Source of the DNA: a virus
Direction: 5' to 3' (one strand)
DNA: 25,439 nt
Virus record (IMG/VR): IMGVR_UViG_3300010885_024095
Coordinates: 1-25,439 of that record
The notes under the pieces are model-generated. The model saw nothing but the letters and a program-made list of their open reading frames with translations, was not told the DNA's origin and searched no databases. The position numbers were made by a program, and so were the translations under genes. Shown here in pieces: positions 8,501-17,500 of the stretch (position 1 is its first letter; the number at the start of each line of letters is the position of its first letter).

Positions 8501-9247
8501 GAAGGCAAAATAGAAGAATTAAAAATAATAAATTCTGGTTATGATTATAGATTGGCAGTTGATGGTAATTTTGTAATTAAAAAGAGAAATTCTAAGGGAG
8601 AAGAACGAATTGTAAACGGTACTCCTCGTATATCTCCAATTACACATTATGCTGGATATTGGAAGACAAATGCATCTTCTGCTAGTTCTGGTGGTATTCT
8701 TAGAGATAATATGAAAAATCAAGAATTATCATATGTTCTAAGAACGGACTTAGATCCTACAATTTTCCTAGATGTAGTTAAACGTATAATCCATCCAGCG
8801 GGTGTTGGAATATTTACAGAATCTCTACTTAAACGAAATGAACTTATTTCATGGAAAAGAAATTTACAATTTGATATAGCATTTACTCCAAAAATAGGTA
8901 ATTACATAGCGTATCAGATCAATTCATCCCTTAATTTAAGAAATACTGGCAATCTAGATTATCCTGATCTTTATCCAAATGGATATGACTATTTTGCAAA
9001 TAAACCATCACAAACCGATGAAGAAGGTTATTTTATACACAAACCTAGTACAAATGGTGCTATTGATTATAATATTGAAAATATGTATTTTTTGTATATC
9101 CCTGAAGTATCGGATAGCGAAAATATTTATAAATATTGGGTAGTATATCCTCACATTAATAGTTTAATACAGAATACTGGTGTAGAAATGAAAGATTTAA
9201 AAATTAGCGATATGATCGATATTCCTTTGCAAATAGTAATTCCATAA
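5573..9247 (+). CDS. 7: gp7-like baseplate wedge protein with inserted Thr-rich stalk and RCC1-like beta-propeller
   Basis: 1224 residues (T4 gp7 is 1032). Residues about 1-95 look like an Ig or FN3-type beta domain. Residues about 110-235 are the conserved helical core: IPQFIREDYKLFTRFVEAYYEWLD, then FYVRKGTESAYRFLFRLLY and IEIYYPKNTLMKASG, matching T4 gp7 FYSTKGIEASYKFLFKVLY. The second core segment, VVKRIIHPAGVGIFTESLL near residue 1070, matches T4 VIRFVHPVGFGF. Between them lie a Thr/Ser/Ala-Pro low-complexity stretch (about 424-508) and an RCC1-like repeat domain (about 515-940). Gp7 joins gp6 and gp25 in the wedge core and reaches to the baseplate periphery. Start is TAATG overlap with gene 6; the next gene begins after one base. 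Core identity is firm; the inserted domains are the unusual part. Confidence 0.85.
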   Translation: MSDSIIDIKFPTESYNLYGNSLNFRYTINNNIQNTNIYKVVLSLDGNSEIEIDLFDKGYNFTFLSAGSHVLTGYIKRIKTGKIEKSDFKITFNVVGEKYNPESPTWFLIKEKIPQFIREDYKLFTRFVEAYYEWLDKSNNPVYSQFSLENISDVDTTPDIFLDTFRTQYLNDFPKSISDISELNLRQIIKNIKQFYVRKGTESAYRFLFRLLYRTYIEIYYPKNTLMKASGDLWIQKNTIKVRGLTEKTALLVKNCIIYQKKSNNTTQAYARIIEVVLNDIPNENIYELTLSNISGKFGIKTDEENWLDYIKGILGETVYVDIQLDDADNTIELKIVPVIDTIDFTSGGFSVGDTIVIPNRPVKNETGDSYLALVTKIQKPELDDRRHLFISDLENPDGLCAGMPIIDTIEKYERCMENFAIPTTSTTSTSTSTTSTSTSTSTAAPTSTTSTSTSTAAPTSTTSTSTSTTSTTSTTSTTSTTSTSTSTSTAAPTSTTTSTTSTTTAAPQNLPTFSISGWGTFSWSTIEGTDWKNEEINTSTSTYQDNTGRLTQLGGQIETTAVSVVTGNQFATALFNHNPARDTLIGLHALSWGNDNAGGYLSNQDAAYRSNQINQRLNPNMVSSGFSHTVAIMSYNSATLGATASIESWGRPTGSMPYGLDTPPIKTEEGGTTGFSNNDYLNITKVVAGHYHNVLLHSDGTVSAFGFNLYGRCKGTGVGGVKIQTTPWNEANVQASLDAGINPGGWKVIIDNVILQNVVDIAAGENHTMALKSDGSIVCWGASNESNGFGQCNVPSILRTANSENIIKITCGSATSHAVRANGTVISWGNNGKEQCGTKATSIGTPNDEIYTDSTSGSGNWGESNSKNGLYWIKTTLQGSDIVDIQGGTNHTVVLLDNNSVFAWGDNLKGQCTVPGNLQGGIHSISCKGDHTMVLYKDPMEKKLRFTTSTLPNEYTPWTDLGCGCDGNRTRKESTEGKIEELKIINSGYDYRLAVDGNFVIKKRNSKGEERIVNGTPRISPITHYAGYWKTNASSASSGGILRDNMKNQELSYVLRTDLDPTIFLDVVKRIIHPAGVGIFTESLLKRNELISWKRNLQFDIAFTPKIGNYIAYQINSSLNLRNTGNLDYPDLYPNGYDYFANKPSQTDEEGYFIHKPSTNGAIDYNIENMYFLYIPEVSDSENIYKYWVVYPHINSLIQNTGVEMKDLKISDMIDIPLQIVIP
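6838..7098 (+). repeat. Low-complexity Thr/Ser repeat tract, almost G-free on the coding strand
   Basis: The tract is built from threonine and serine codons (ACN, TCN) in which G appears only in the Ala-Ala-Pro punctuations (GCAGCACCA). A unit of 24 bases, CTCTACCTCAACRGCAGCACCAAC, is split here as CTCTACCTCAAC plus RGCAGCACCAAC and occurs at 6889-6912, 6928-6951 and 7030-7053. The first copy has G at the variable position. It encodes STSTxAAPT-type peptide repeats. All three forward frames and one reverse frame stay open across it, as expected from a sequence almost unable to form stop codons. Unit copy number could change by slippage without breaking the frame. Confidence 0.93.
7108..8392 (+). 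other. RCC1-like repeat domain inside the gp7-like protein
   Basis: Successive repeats carry the RCC1 signature of a Gly-rich turn, His-Thr, a strand ending in DG, and then a W-G pair: SSGFSHTVAIM (7439), VAGHYHNVLLHSDGTVSAFG (7630), AAGENHTMALKSDGSIVCWG (7856), TCGSATSHAVRANGTVISWG (7998), QGGTNHTVVLLDNNSVFAWG (8228) and SCKGDHTMVLYKD (8347). An earlier ALSWGNDN at about 7340 suggests a first blade. Six to seven blades fit one closed propeller. Such domains bind proteins or glycans; a receptor-binding or decoration role here is inference. Confidence 0.85.
9122..9137. promoter_or_regulatory. Possible late promoter box in a 16-bp palindrome near the end of the gp7-like gene
   Basis: AATATTTATAAATATT is a perfect palindrome and contains TATAAATA (9128-9135) on the forward strand and the same octamer on the reverse strand. 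The forward box lies about 113 bases upstream of gene 8. It is inside coding sequence, so chance in AT-rich DNA is a serious alternative. Confidence 0.25.
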
Positions 9248-9248
9248 T

Positions 9249-11588
9249 ATGATAAAAAATAACTTTAAAAATATATTAATAAAGTCTTTTAGAGATAGTT
9301 TTTCAACGTTTTCAAAAACTGAAAATTTCTTATTTTTAGGTAGAACTTTACCGTGGGAACGCGATAATACCCCACCATTGGCTAATGACTCGTATCAAGA
9401 AGAATTAGAAGCATGGAAAAACATGATTTTTTGTAAAAAACTTGCACCAAATGAAGTAGCGTTTGGTGTTAAAAAGATTGTTTGGGAATATGGTACAGTT
9501 TACAGTCAATATGATGATGTTGAAAATCTATCACAAGATGATCCATTATACAACTTCTATGTGATGACAGAACAAAAAAATGTGTATAAATGCATATCAA
9601 ATAATAATAATTCTATTTCCATATTCCCACCAACAGGAATTGCTAATACAGATACTATCATTACTTCAGATGGATATATTTGGAAATTTATGTATACTAT
9701 ATCAGAAGATTTACAGAAGTTTATAACAAATGATTTTATTCCTGTTGATTTTTTAGATACAAATATATTTGATCCTCTTGATGTTAGAAATGATCAATTG
9801 GTAGTTGAAATTGATGCAAAAAATAAACACGGTGGAGAAATTAGTAATATAGTTATCACTCAAACTGGTGGACAGTATCCTTTTGCAGTTGATTACGACG
9901 AATCTGTTATAATTGATGTTCCAGAATTTGCACATAAAGTACAATATTCTTCTTTTACAGCAGGAACAGCAAATCAAAGTATTATTAGATTAAATACAAG
10001 ATTACCAGATATAGATAGAACAAATACAATCTATCCGAATAATTATTGTATTTATATGTGTGATGGTATTTGTGGTGGTCAGGTAAGAAATATTGTAGAA
10101 TACAATGGTGCGACTGGTGAGATTGTGACTGATACTAAATTTTCGGCCCAAGATTTACGGGGAGATTCTTATAAAATTTTACCAAGAATTGAAATTACAG
10201 GAAATGGTATAGGAGCATCAGCAATACCTATTTTTAATTTAAATACACGCAGAATTAAAGCAATTAAAATTTTAAATCGTGGTCTATATTACACAGAATG
10301 TTCTGCTGAGATACTTAAATCAGGATCAAAAGTAGAAGAATCTACTAAACTAAGAGTTATAAAATCTCCTGTTTTGGGTCATGGTCATTTGGCTTTTGAC
10401 GAGTTACAATGTAGACATTTAATTATTTCTGTAAAATTAAATAAAACAAATGCGGATTCTATGTTAGAATTTTTAAACGATTTTAGACAAATTGGTATTG
10501 TGCAAGACGTGCAATTACAATCAGGAAAAACATATTCACCGCAATATTCTTTAGAAATTGAATCCTTTGATTCTTCTCAGGATATTAATTTTTCATATAG
10601 TTCTTTATCATCTGGTCATCCATTTTCAAATCCTAATAACCTTTCTCAAAAAGTATTTAAACAGGGAACTGGTGCAAATCAAGCAATAGGAATATTTAAA
10701 AGTTTTAATACTACAACTAAAATTTTATCATTGCTACCAGTACAAAATAGATTTTCTTCATATTCTTCTTCTACCTTCCCTATAGTAGTAGAAGATTATC
10801 CAGGAATAGGTAACACATATGTATTAAATGATGTGGTCGCAACAACAGTAACTATTAATAACTTTTTTGATGATAATACTTTTAAAACTGGTGAATATAT
10901 CATTGGTTCTCAGACTAATACAACAGCGCAAATACTCTCATGGGAACCTAATAAAAATTTAGTAATGGGTGAACTAATTGTAGATAATGTAAAAGGATTA
11001 TTTTCTCAATCATATTTTGATGGTTTTGGTGTTTTAAAATCAGGAGAAATTGTTACATCATTTTATAGTGATAAAACAGATCCGAGAGTTATAATTTCTA
11101 ATGGTGCTTCAAAATCTGGTGTAATAAATAAACTTCTTCCAAGAAAAATACAAAATGATGATGCAGCAGATACAGTATATCGTGCTACCGTACTACTTGT
11201 TATTAAAAGACCTGCTGGCAGTACTGTTCCATTCACCGCTACTTCGTTTTCTAGAGATTTAAATATCATTCAAAAAAATTCTAGTGGAAGAAATATTGCT
11301 AGTGGAACAGTAATAGATTGGGCTATAAATACAAATGATGGAACAAACACAACAGGACTATTGATTGTTAGTATGATATACGGTGTATTTACAACTTCTC
11401 TTGTTGATAATTTATGGAAATTAGAAAATAGTATTGAAACATTTATAGAACAATCCATAGTTTGCGATGTGCAAGCATCAGAGGTTGTAAGATATTCAGG
11501 AAAAATGATATATATAGAAAACATAAAGCCAATAGCACACGGAACAGATAGTAAATTACAAGTAAAATTAATAATAGGAATGGGGTAA
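9249..11588 (+). CDS. 8: Baseplate wedge protein gp8 with large internal insertion
   Basis: 779 residues against 334 in T4 gp8. Both ends match T4. Residues 29-36 FLGRTLPW correspond to T4 FGRSEPW, followed by TPPLANDS, AWKNMI, VWEYGTVY and YNFYVMTEQKNVYKC. SDGYIWKFMYTI near residue 140 corresponds to T4 GDGYVWEYLFEI. Residues about 746-765, VRYSGKMIYIENIKPIA, match T4 MRHSGEMIYMENRPPI. About 450 residues of beta-rich, unrecognised sequence lie between these anchors. Gp8 dimers bind gp7 in the wedge and help hold the outer fibres. It starts one base after the gp7-like stop and ends 4 bases before the next gene. Confidence 0.9.
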   Translation: MIKNNFKNILIKSFRDSFSTFSKTENFLFLGRTLPWERDNTPPLANDSYQEELEAWKNMIFCKKLAPNEVAFGVKKIVWEYGTVYSQYDDVENLSQDDPLYNFYVMTEQKNVYKCISNNNNSISIFPPTGIANTDTIITSDGYIWKFMYTISEDLQKFITNDFIPVDFLDTNIFDPLDVRNDQLVVEIDAKNKHGGEISNIVITQTGGQYPFAVDYDESVIIDVPEFAHKVQYSSFTAGTANQSIIRLNTRLPDIDRTNTIYPNNYCIYMCDGICGGQVRNIVEYNGATGEIVTDTKFSAQDLRGDSYKILPRIEITGNGIGASAIPIFNLNTRRIKAIKILNRGLYYTECSAEILKSGSKVEESTKLRVIKSPVLGHGHLAFDELQCRHLIISVKLNKTNADSMLEFLNDFRQIGIVQDVQLQSGKTYSPQYSLEIESFDSSQDINFSYSSLSSGHPFSNPNNLSQKVFKQGTGANQAIGIFKSFNTTTKILSLLPVQNRFSSYSSSTFPIVVEDYPGIGNTYVLNDVVATTVTINNFFDDNTFKTGEYIIGSQTNTTAQILSWEPNKNLVMGELIVDNVKGLFSQSYFDGFGVLKSGEIVTSFYSDKTDPRVIISNGASKSGVINKLLPRKIQNDDAADTVYRATVLLVIKRPAGSTVPFTATSFSRDLNIIQKNSSGRNIASGTVIDWAINTNDGTNTTGLLIVSMIYGVFTTSLVDNLWKLENSIETFIEQSIVCDVQASEVVRYSGKMIYIENIKPIAHGTDSKLQVKLIIGMG
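11324..11331 (+). promoter_or_regulatory. Possible late promoter box before the DUF4815 gene
   Basis: TATAAATA matches the T4 late consensus and lies 261 bases upstream of the ATG at 11593, inside gene 8. Similar octamers at 13848-13855 and 23573-23580 sit deep within genes and show that chance matches are common here. Confidence 0.2.
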
Positions 11589-11592
11589 ATAA

Positions 11593-14500
11593 ATGCCGTA
11601 TACGCATAACTCACTTTTGCAAAATGATCCTTATAATGATGATTTTGATGATTATAAGAATTTTTTAAGAATTCTGTTTAAACCAGGTTATGCTGTACAG
11701 GCTAGAGAACTTACTCAATTACAAACTATATTACAAAATCAAATATCAAAATTTGGAGATCATATTTTTAAAGATGGAAGTCTTGTAACTGGTGGATTAA
11801 CAAGTTTAAGTAAAGTTTCTTTTGTTCGTTTATATGGCAATTATCAAATTGATAATTTAAATAACCTTGTTGGTCATTTTCTAATTGGAGACGTAAACCC
11901 TAACAATAGAGCAAAAGTTATTGCTGTGTTGCCAGCGACTGTCTATGACAATTACGCTATTGTTTTCTTGCAATATTGGTCAGACACTACTCTATCATAT
12001 TCTGAAAATTTATATGTTGATACCTTTCTTCAGACTCTTAAGGATTTTTTAGGATCAACAAGTGCTACTATAAGAATAAAACCATTAAATACTGATAATG
12101 ATTCTATAGGAAATGCAACTGCAGTAACCATTGATGATGGTTTATTTTATGTTGATGGATTTTTTGTTAATACTGTTTCTCAAATTCTACCATTGTATAC
12201 TACTACTTTTGACGGAAAAAGAATATTCAATTCTCCTACAAATATTTTTGGTTTTACTATAAACAAAAGTGCTATAACTACAAAAACTGACACTAGTCTA
12301 ACAGATCCTGCAAACGGGTCTTATAATTTTGCTGCTCCTGGTGCGGATCGTTATAGAATAGATTTAATACTAAATTCTTTACCATATGACGGAAATACTT
12401 CTATTGATAATTCTTCTCAAATTTCTGCTGAAAATTTTATAGAAATTGGAAGAATTTTAGATGGTAAATTAATATTTGTTAAAAACACTCCAAATTATTC
12501 AGATATAATAGATTTGTTGGCTAAAAGAACTTTTGATGAATCTGGTTCATATACCACAAAACCTTTTGAAATTGAAATTAAAAATCATATTAGAAGAGAT
12601 ATGGTTTCTGCAAATATCACTCTTCTTTCTGAAAATGCATATACAGAAACTCCAACACCTTCTATTACCAGAATTCCATTCACATACCCTGCAGCTAGTG
12701 ATACTCCGTATATTATAGATAATCAGGTATCAGATAATCTTCCTCCTACTGTTGGTGATATTCTTATAGAATCATCTACTGGTATAGAATATAAAATTAT
12801 CAAGGTTAGTGATATATTAAAAAATTCTTTTGAGAGTAATACTACTATTGTTGGAACAGTAAATGTTGTATTACAGCCATTAGATTCTTATGTGTATAAA
12901 TTTAAAAATCGTACTGGTGCAGAAAATAATCCATATACACTATTAAAGGCTAATGAAAATAAATTTGCATTAAAAAGATTAGGAAATACTAATACTCAAC
13001 AATCTTCCTGCTATTATGTTACAAATTCTGTTCCATTTATTATTGCTGATAATACAGGTACAAATTCTATTTTAGACACAGTTACTGGTGATCCTGATAA
13101 ATTTTCTATTGTAGTTAAACCTGGTAAAGCATATATTTATGGATATGAATTTGAAACATCTTCTCCTGTATATGTTAGTTCGGATAAACCTAGAGATTAT
13201 CTAGTTGTTGAAAATAATATTATAGATACAACAATTGGTAATTATTTAAAAATAAATTCAACTGTATTGGGTGATGATCCTTCATTTTTCTATTTTTCTC
13301 CTAAAGATGTTAATGATAGTTCAACTGGTAAACATGATACCTCTATACAATTTGATAAATTACCAGATGTAACTTTAAAAAGTAATATATCTTCTATTTT
13401 ATTCCCAAGAGGAGATGATATTTTTACAGTACTTAAAGTTTTATATTGGTCTCCAAGCATTAAAAATATTCAAAAACCTAACGATTTTACATCATTAGTA
13501 TCTCAACCAATGGTTATTGGAATTGCTAATTACAGAGATATGTATGATACTGGTGCTATATCTTATACTAAAACAAATTTGTATCAAAGTGTTTTATTTA
13601 TTGCTCATAAAACAGATGTAGGACGACCAGTATTGTTTGGTGAAGCAGGATCTGATTCAGAAAATAGTTTTATAGATTCTAGAACAACCAAAGATAAAGG
13701 TATTTTAAAATTAGGAAAAAATACACCATCTATTAAAATATTAGATAATTCATATAGAACTGAATTTAATATTTCTAGACTAGTATTCAGTGAGTTGTAT
13801 CATGGAGATTTTACTACAGCATATGATACATTAATTAAATCTACAAATATAAATAATATTTTAGACTCTGCTCATAGAACATATGAAGACAATGAAAGCA
13901 ATTATGTTTATCAGGTAGATTATTTAAATATTGGTTCTTTCCCCCAATCGCCAACAACTTTAACAGATATACAATCTCATATCAGAGTAAAGCAAGCAAA
14001 TACTAGGAGATGGATTCCTGGTGGCTCATATCAAGGACTAACCTCTCCTAGTACTCTTTATGTTGAAATACCGGAATATAATGTTATGTTTGGCCCATCT
14101 GCTGATATGAATCAGACATATCAATCATTTAGTTTACCAGGAGATAATACTTCATACGAATCTGGTTGTATATTTAATCCTACTTCAGAGTTCAATATGT
14201 CTTATGGTACAAGTATAGTTCATTCTATAGATGAAAATGATGTATGGGAAATAAAATTAACAACTAGTCCTACTTCAGGTGGAGCATCATGTGTTGAAGA
14301 TATTGGAGCTCAAACTGTTAGAGGTATAGGTGCGTATGTTGTTGGTCGTCAAGTAAGACAGGTATATTACTTTAATAATGAATTAGTAGAAGCAACAGGA
14401 ATAATTATGAAAGTGTTGAATTCTACAGGATCTCATACAGTATTTGTTAAGAAACAAGGAAATGGTGATTTTATTCCTCAAAGTTTAGATGGTACAACAC

Positions 14501-17500
14501 TATATGATGGTATTAGTGCATTAGTCATGCAGGATACTCCTCAAGGTCAAATTTGTGCATGTTATAGTATTGCAAGTGCTTCTCTAAGAGAAGAAGCTAG
14601 TCCGACATGTGGTCAATATACTAGTATTAAATTTTCAGAACAATCAAACAGCGGAGATTTTGTAGAAGGTAAAACAGTATATCAATATAATCTTGACGTT
14701 GTTCCAACAACAAATGATTCAAATCAAAATTTACAAAATCTAATTGCTGTTGGTATAGTTGTTAATTGGGATAAAACTACATCCGAATTAACAATATTAA
14801 CAACCAAAAATCAATTTAATGCCAAATACGGATGGATCTTTCAACAAGGAACTACTGTTAGATATGGTGGAAGAGGATGGGTGAATAATTTACATTTAAC
14901 TGAAAATATTTCTAGTAAAATAGGCATAAAGAAAAGTTATGGTATATTTGTAGATCTAGAACAAGTTGATAATTATCAAGAATTTTCAGATTCTTTGGAT
15001 ACTAGTGCTTCTATAGATGAAAAAATAGCAACGCAATTACGTGTAAATATGGATTCTATTTTAACACCTAATGCATTAACGGGTTTACCTTCTACACTAT
15101 TACCTGATGGATTTATTGATAGTTCAATGATTGGTAATAAAGTTTATCAAGAAATTGAAGGAATTATTTCAGAGGGTGAAGTTGTTTATTTTGATAGAGG
15201 AACTCCTGAGAATGGTTATTCAATTTTAACAATTAAAGAAATACCAGGAAAAACTTTTGAGTTTCAAATTGGTGTTCCATATGATATAACTTATAATGTT
15301 CCAAATACAGATCCTACTGCAGCTGTAGAGGTAATACATTTTAATACAATTAATTCACAAGTTGCAAACCCACTGTCAACAATGAATACTACAGTTAATT
15401 TTGATCCAAATGCTCCTATTGTTTCTATGGTTTTGCCAAAATCTACTATAGCAAAGGCAAAATTAAAACAAATTAAATATTATCCAAATGATGGTGATAA
15501 AAATTCAAATGAATATTATTTGTACTTATCTGATATTGTTCCGTTTATTGTTCCAGGATCAAATAATATTTATGAAATAACAAACATTAATTCAGTTTTT
15601 GTTACTCCAAAAGGTGGAGGACCATTAAACGAAATACAATTATTTAAAGTAGCAACAGATTCTCCAAATTTATCTTCCCCTACAAATAATACTCTTTTAT
15701 ATAAACCCGAATTAGGTGTTAGAATAAAAGAAATAACAAATCTAACCTATGAACTTCAAACAGATTTATTGGGTAGTTATATTGCAGGTTCTAGTACTAT
15801 TTCTTTTAAATTGGGTATTGCTGCAAATTGTAAATTTAAAGGTTCACATAATTCTAAAATAACTACAGATATTTTAAGTACTGATTATATTTTAATTTCA
15901 AATACTTCTAGAGTTATAAATTTAGCAGATAATAAATATGTTTCTTCTACTAATATTTCAGTAGATAACATAACCTTAACTGTTAATTTAACACCTGAAG
16001 GTATATCTAAGATGGAAGCAGGTACTTATAGATTATTGTGTCCTGTTGCAGTAACAGGATCTCTTTCTTCGAATATAAGAACAAAAACAAAAAAGAAAAG
16101 AATTGAAGTTACATCATTTAACGATGCTACAGGAATTATATCTTTAAGAAGTTCTGATGTTATTTCCATAGATTCGTGTGTTGATTTGGATACTAATACA
16201 CAAATTCCTTTGGAAATTTTACAATTAAATACAAATCAGACTCAGAATATGTACAAACTTTCCACAGTAACTGCAAAAGAAACATGGAGAGATTATAATT
16301 TTCCAGATTCTACAAGAACTTTTGTTAAAGCAGTTCCAAATGGAACTCCTTGTTTGATTTCATATACGTATTTTGATCATGGTACAGAATCTGGTCCTAT
16401 TATTCCAGCATCATATATTGATGGTTATGATCAAAATCCAATACATTTAGATCCTAGTACAAATCAAAAAATACAATTAGATTCTGTTATAGATTTCAGA
16501 CCATATCAATACATATCGGATATTGGTAATATTGAAACTGCTGGAATAACAGGAATTCCTATAACTGGTTCTACTATGAATATATCATATTCATATTATC
16601 TTCCTAGAAAATATAAATTAGTATTGTCGCGCGACAAGACAATGAGTTTAATTGGTGGAGTTTCTTCATTAGATCCAACTTTTCCAAGTGATCAGTTATA
16701 CAGCATGACATTATTTAAAATAGAAGTGCCAGCATATTTTGGAGAAACCGATACAGCAAAATTGGTTAATATTAATCATCAAAGATATACCATGGATGAT
16801 ATTCGCGTATTGGAAGAACGTATTGAAAATATAGAATATATTACAAAATTAAATTATCTAGAACAATCTGCACAAAGAACTGTTATATTGAATGATATGG
16901 AAAAAGAAAGACCAAAAACTTCTATTCTTGTTGATTCATTTATAAATCATGAAATTGGTGATACATTAAATCCTGATTATAATATCTGTATAGATTCTGA
17001 TAAAAACATTCTAAGACCAACATTTGATTGTAAATTTATTAATATGGAATTAAATCAGCAAAAATCTACAGGATTGTATCGTGTTATTAGAGAATATCAA
17101 CCAGCAGGAAATAGTCAATTTACTATTGCTCCAAATTTAGTAACTTTAAATTTTTCAAGTATTCCTGAAATACAACAATTACAATACACAGATATAATGA
17201 AAATATCTCCATTTTCTATAGATATGTGGATAGGTGATATTAGTCTTTCTTCTAATGGAGATTTTGTATACGATGCTTCAGTAACACCAGATGTTGTTAG
17301 TAATTATAATGGAGAAAATGATACATTTCAGAATATGAAATATTCTGCATTAAATAACAATTTAGGAGCGTTTGGTACTAAATGGAATTTCTGGAAAAAA
17401 AATTGGCAAGGTTATTCTGAAGATAGTAAGGGAGAAACTCAATTTTTAGGACACTTAGATGAAAGAATAAAAGTACAAACTCCAAAAATTTCTAAAAAGA

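Noticed and set aside
5573-9247. Possible diversity-generating retroelement target in the RCC1 or stalk region
   Set aside because: No reverse transcriptase gene and no template-like repeat of the region were seen in the window.
13848-13855. TATAAATA inside the DUF4815 gene (and another at 23573-23580)
   Set aside because: Deep inside genes with no start nearby; a match of this kind is expected a few times by chance in DNA this AT-rich.
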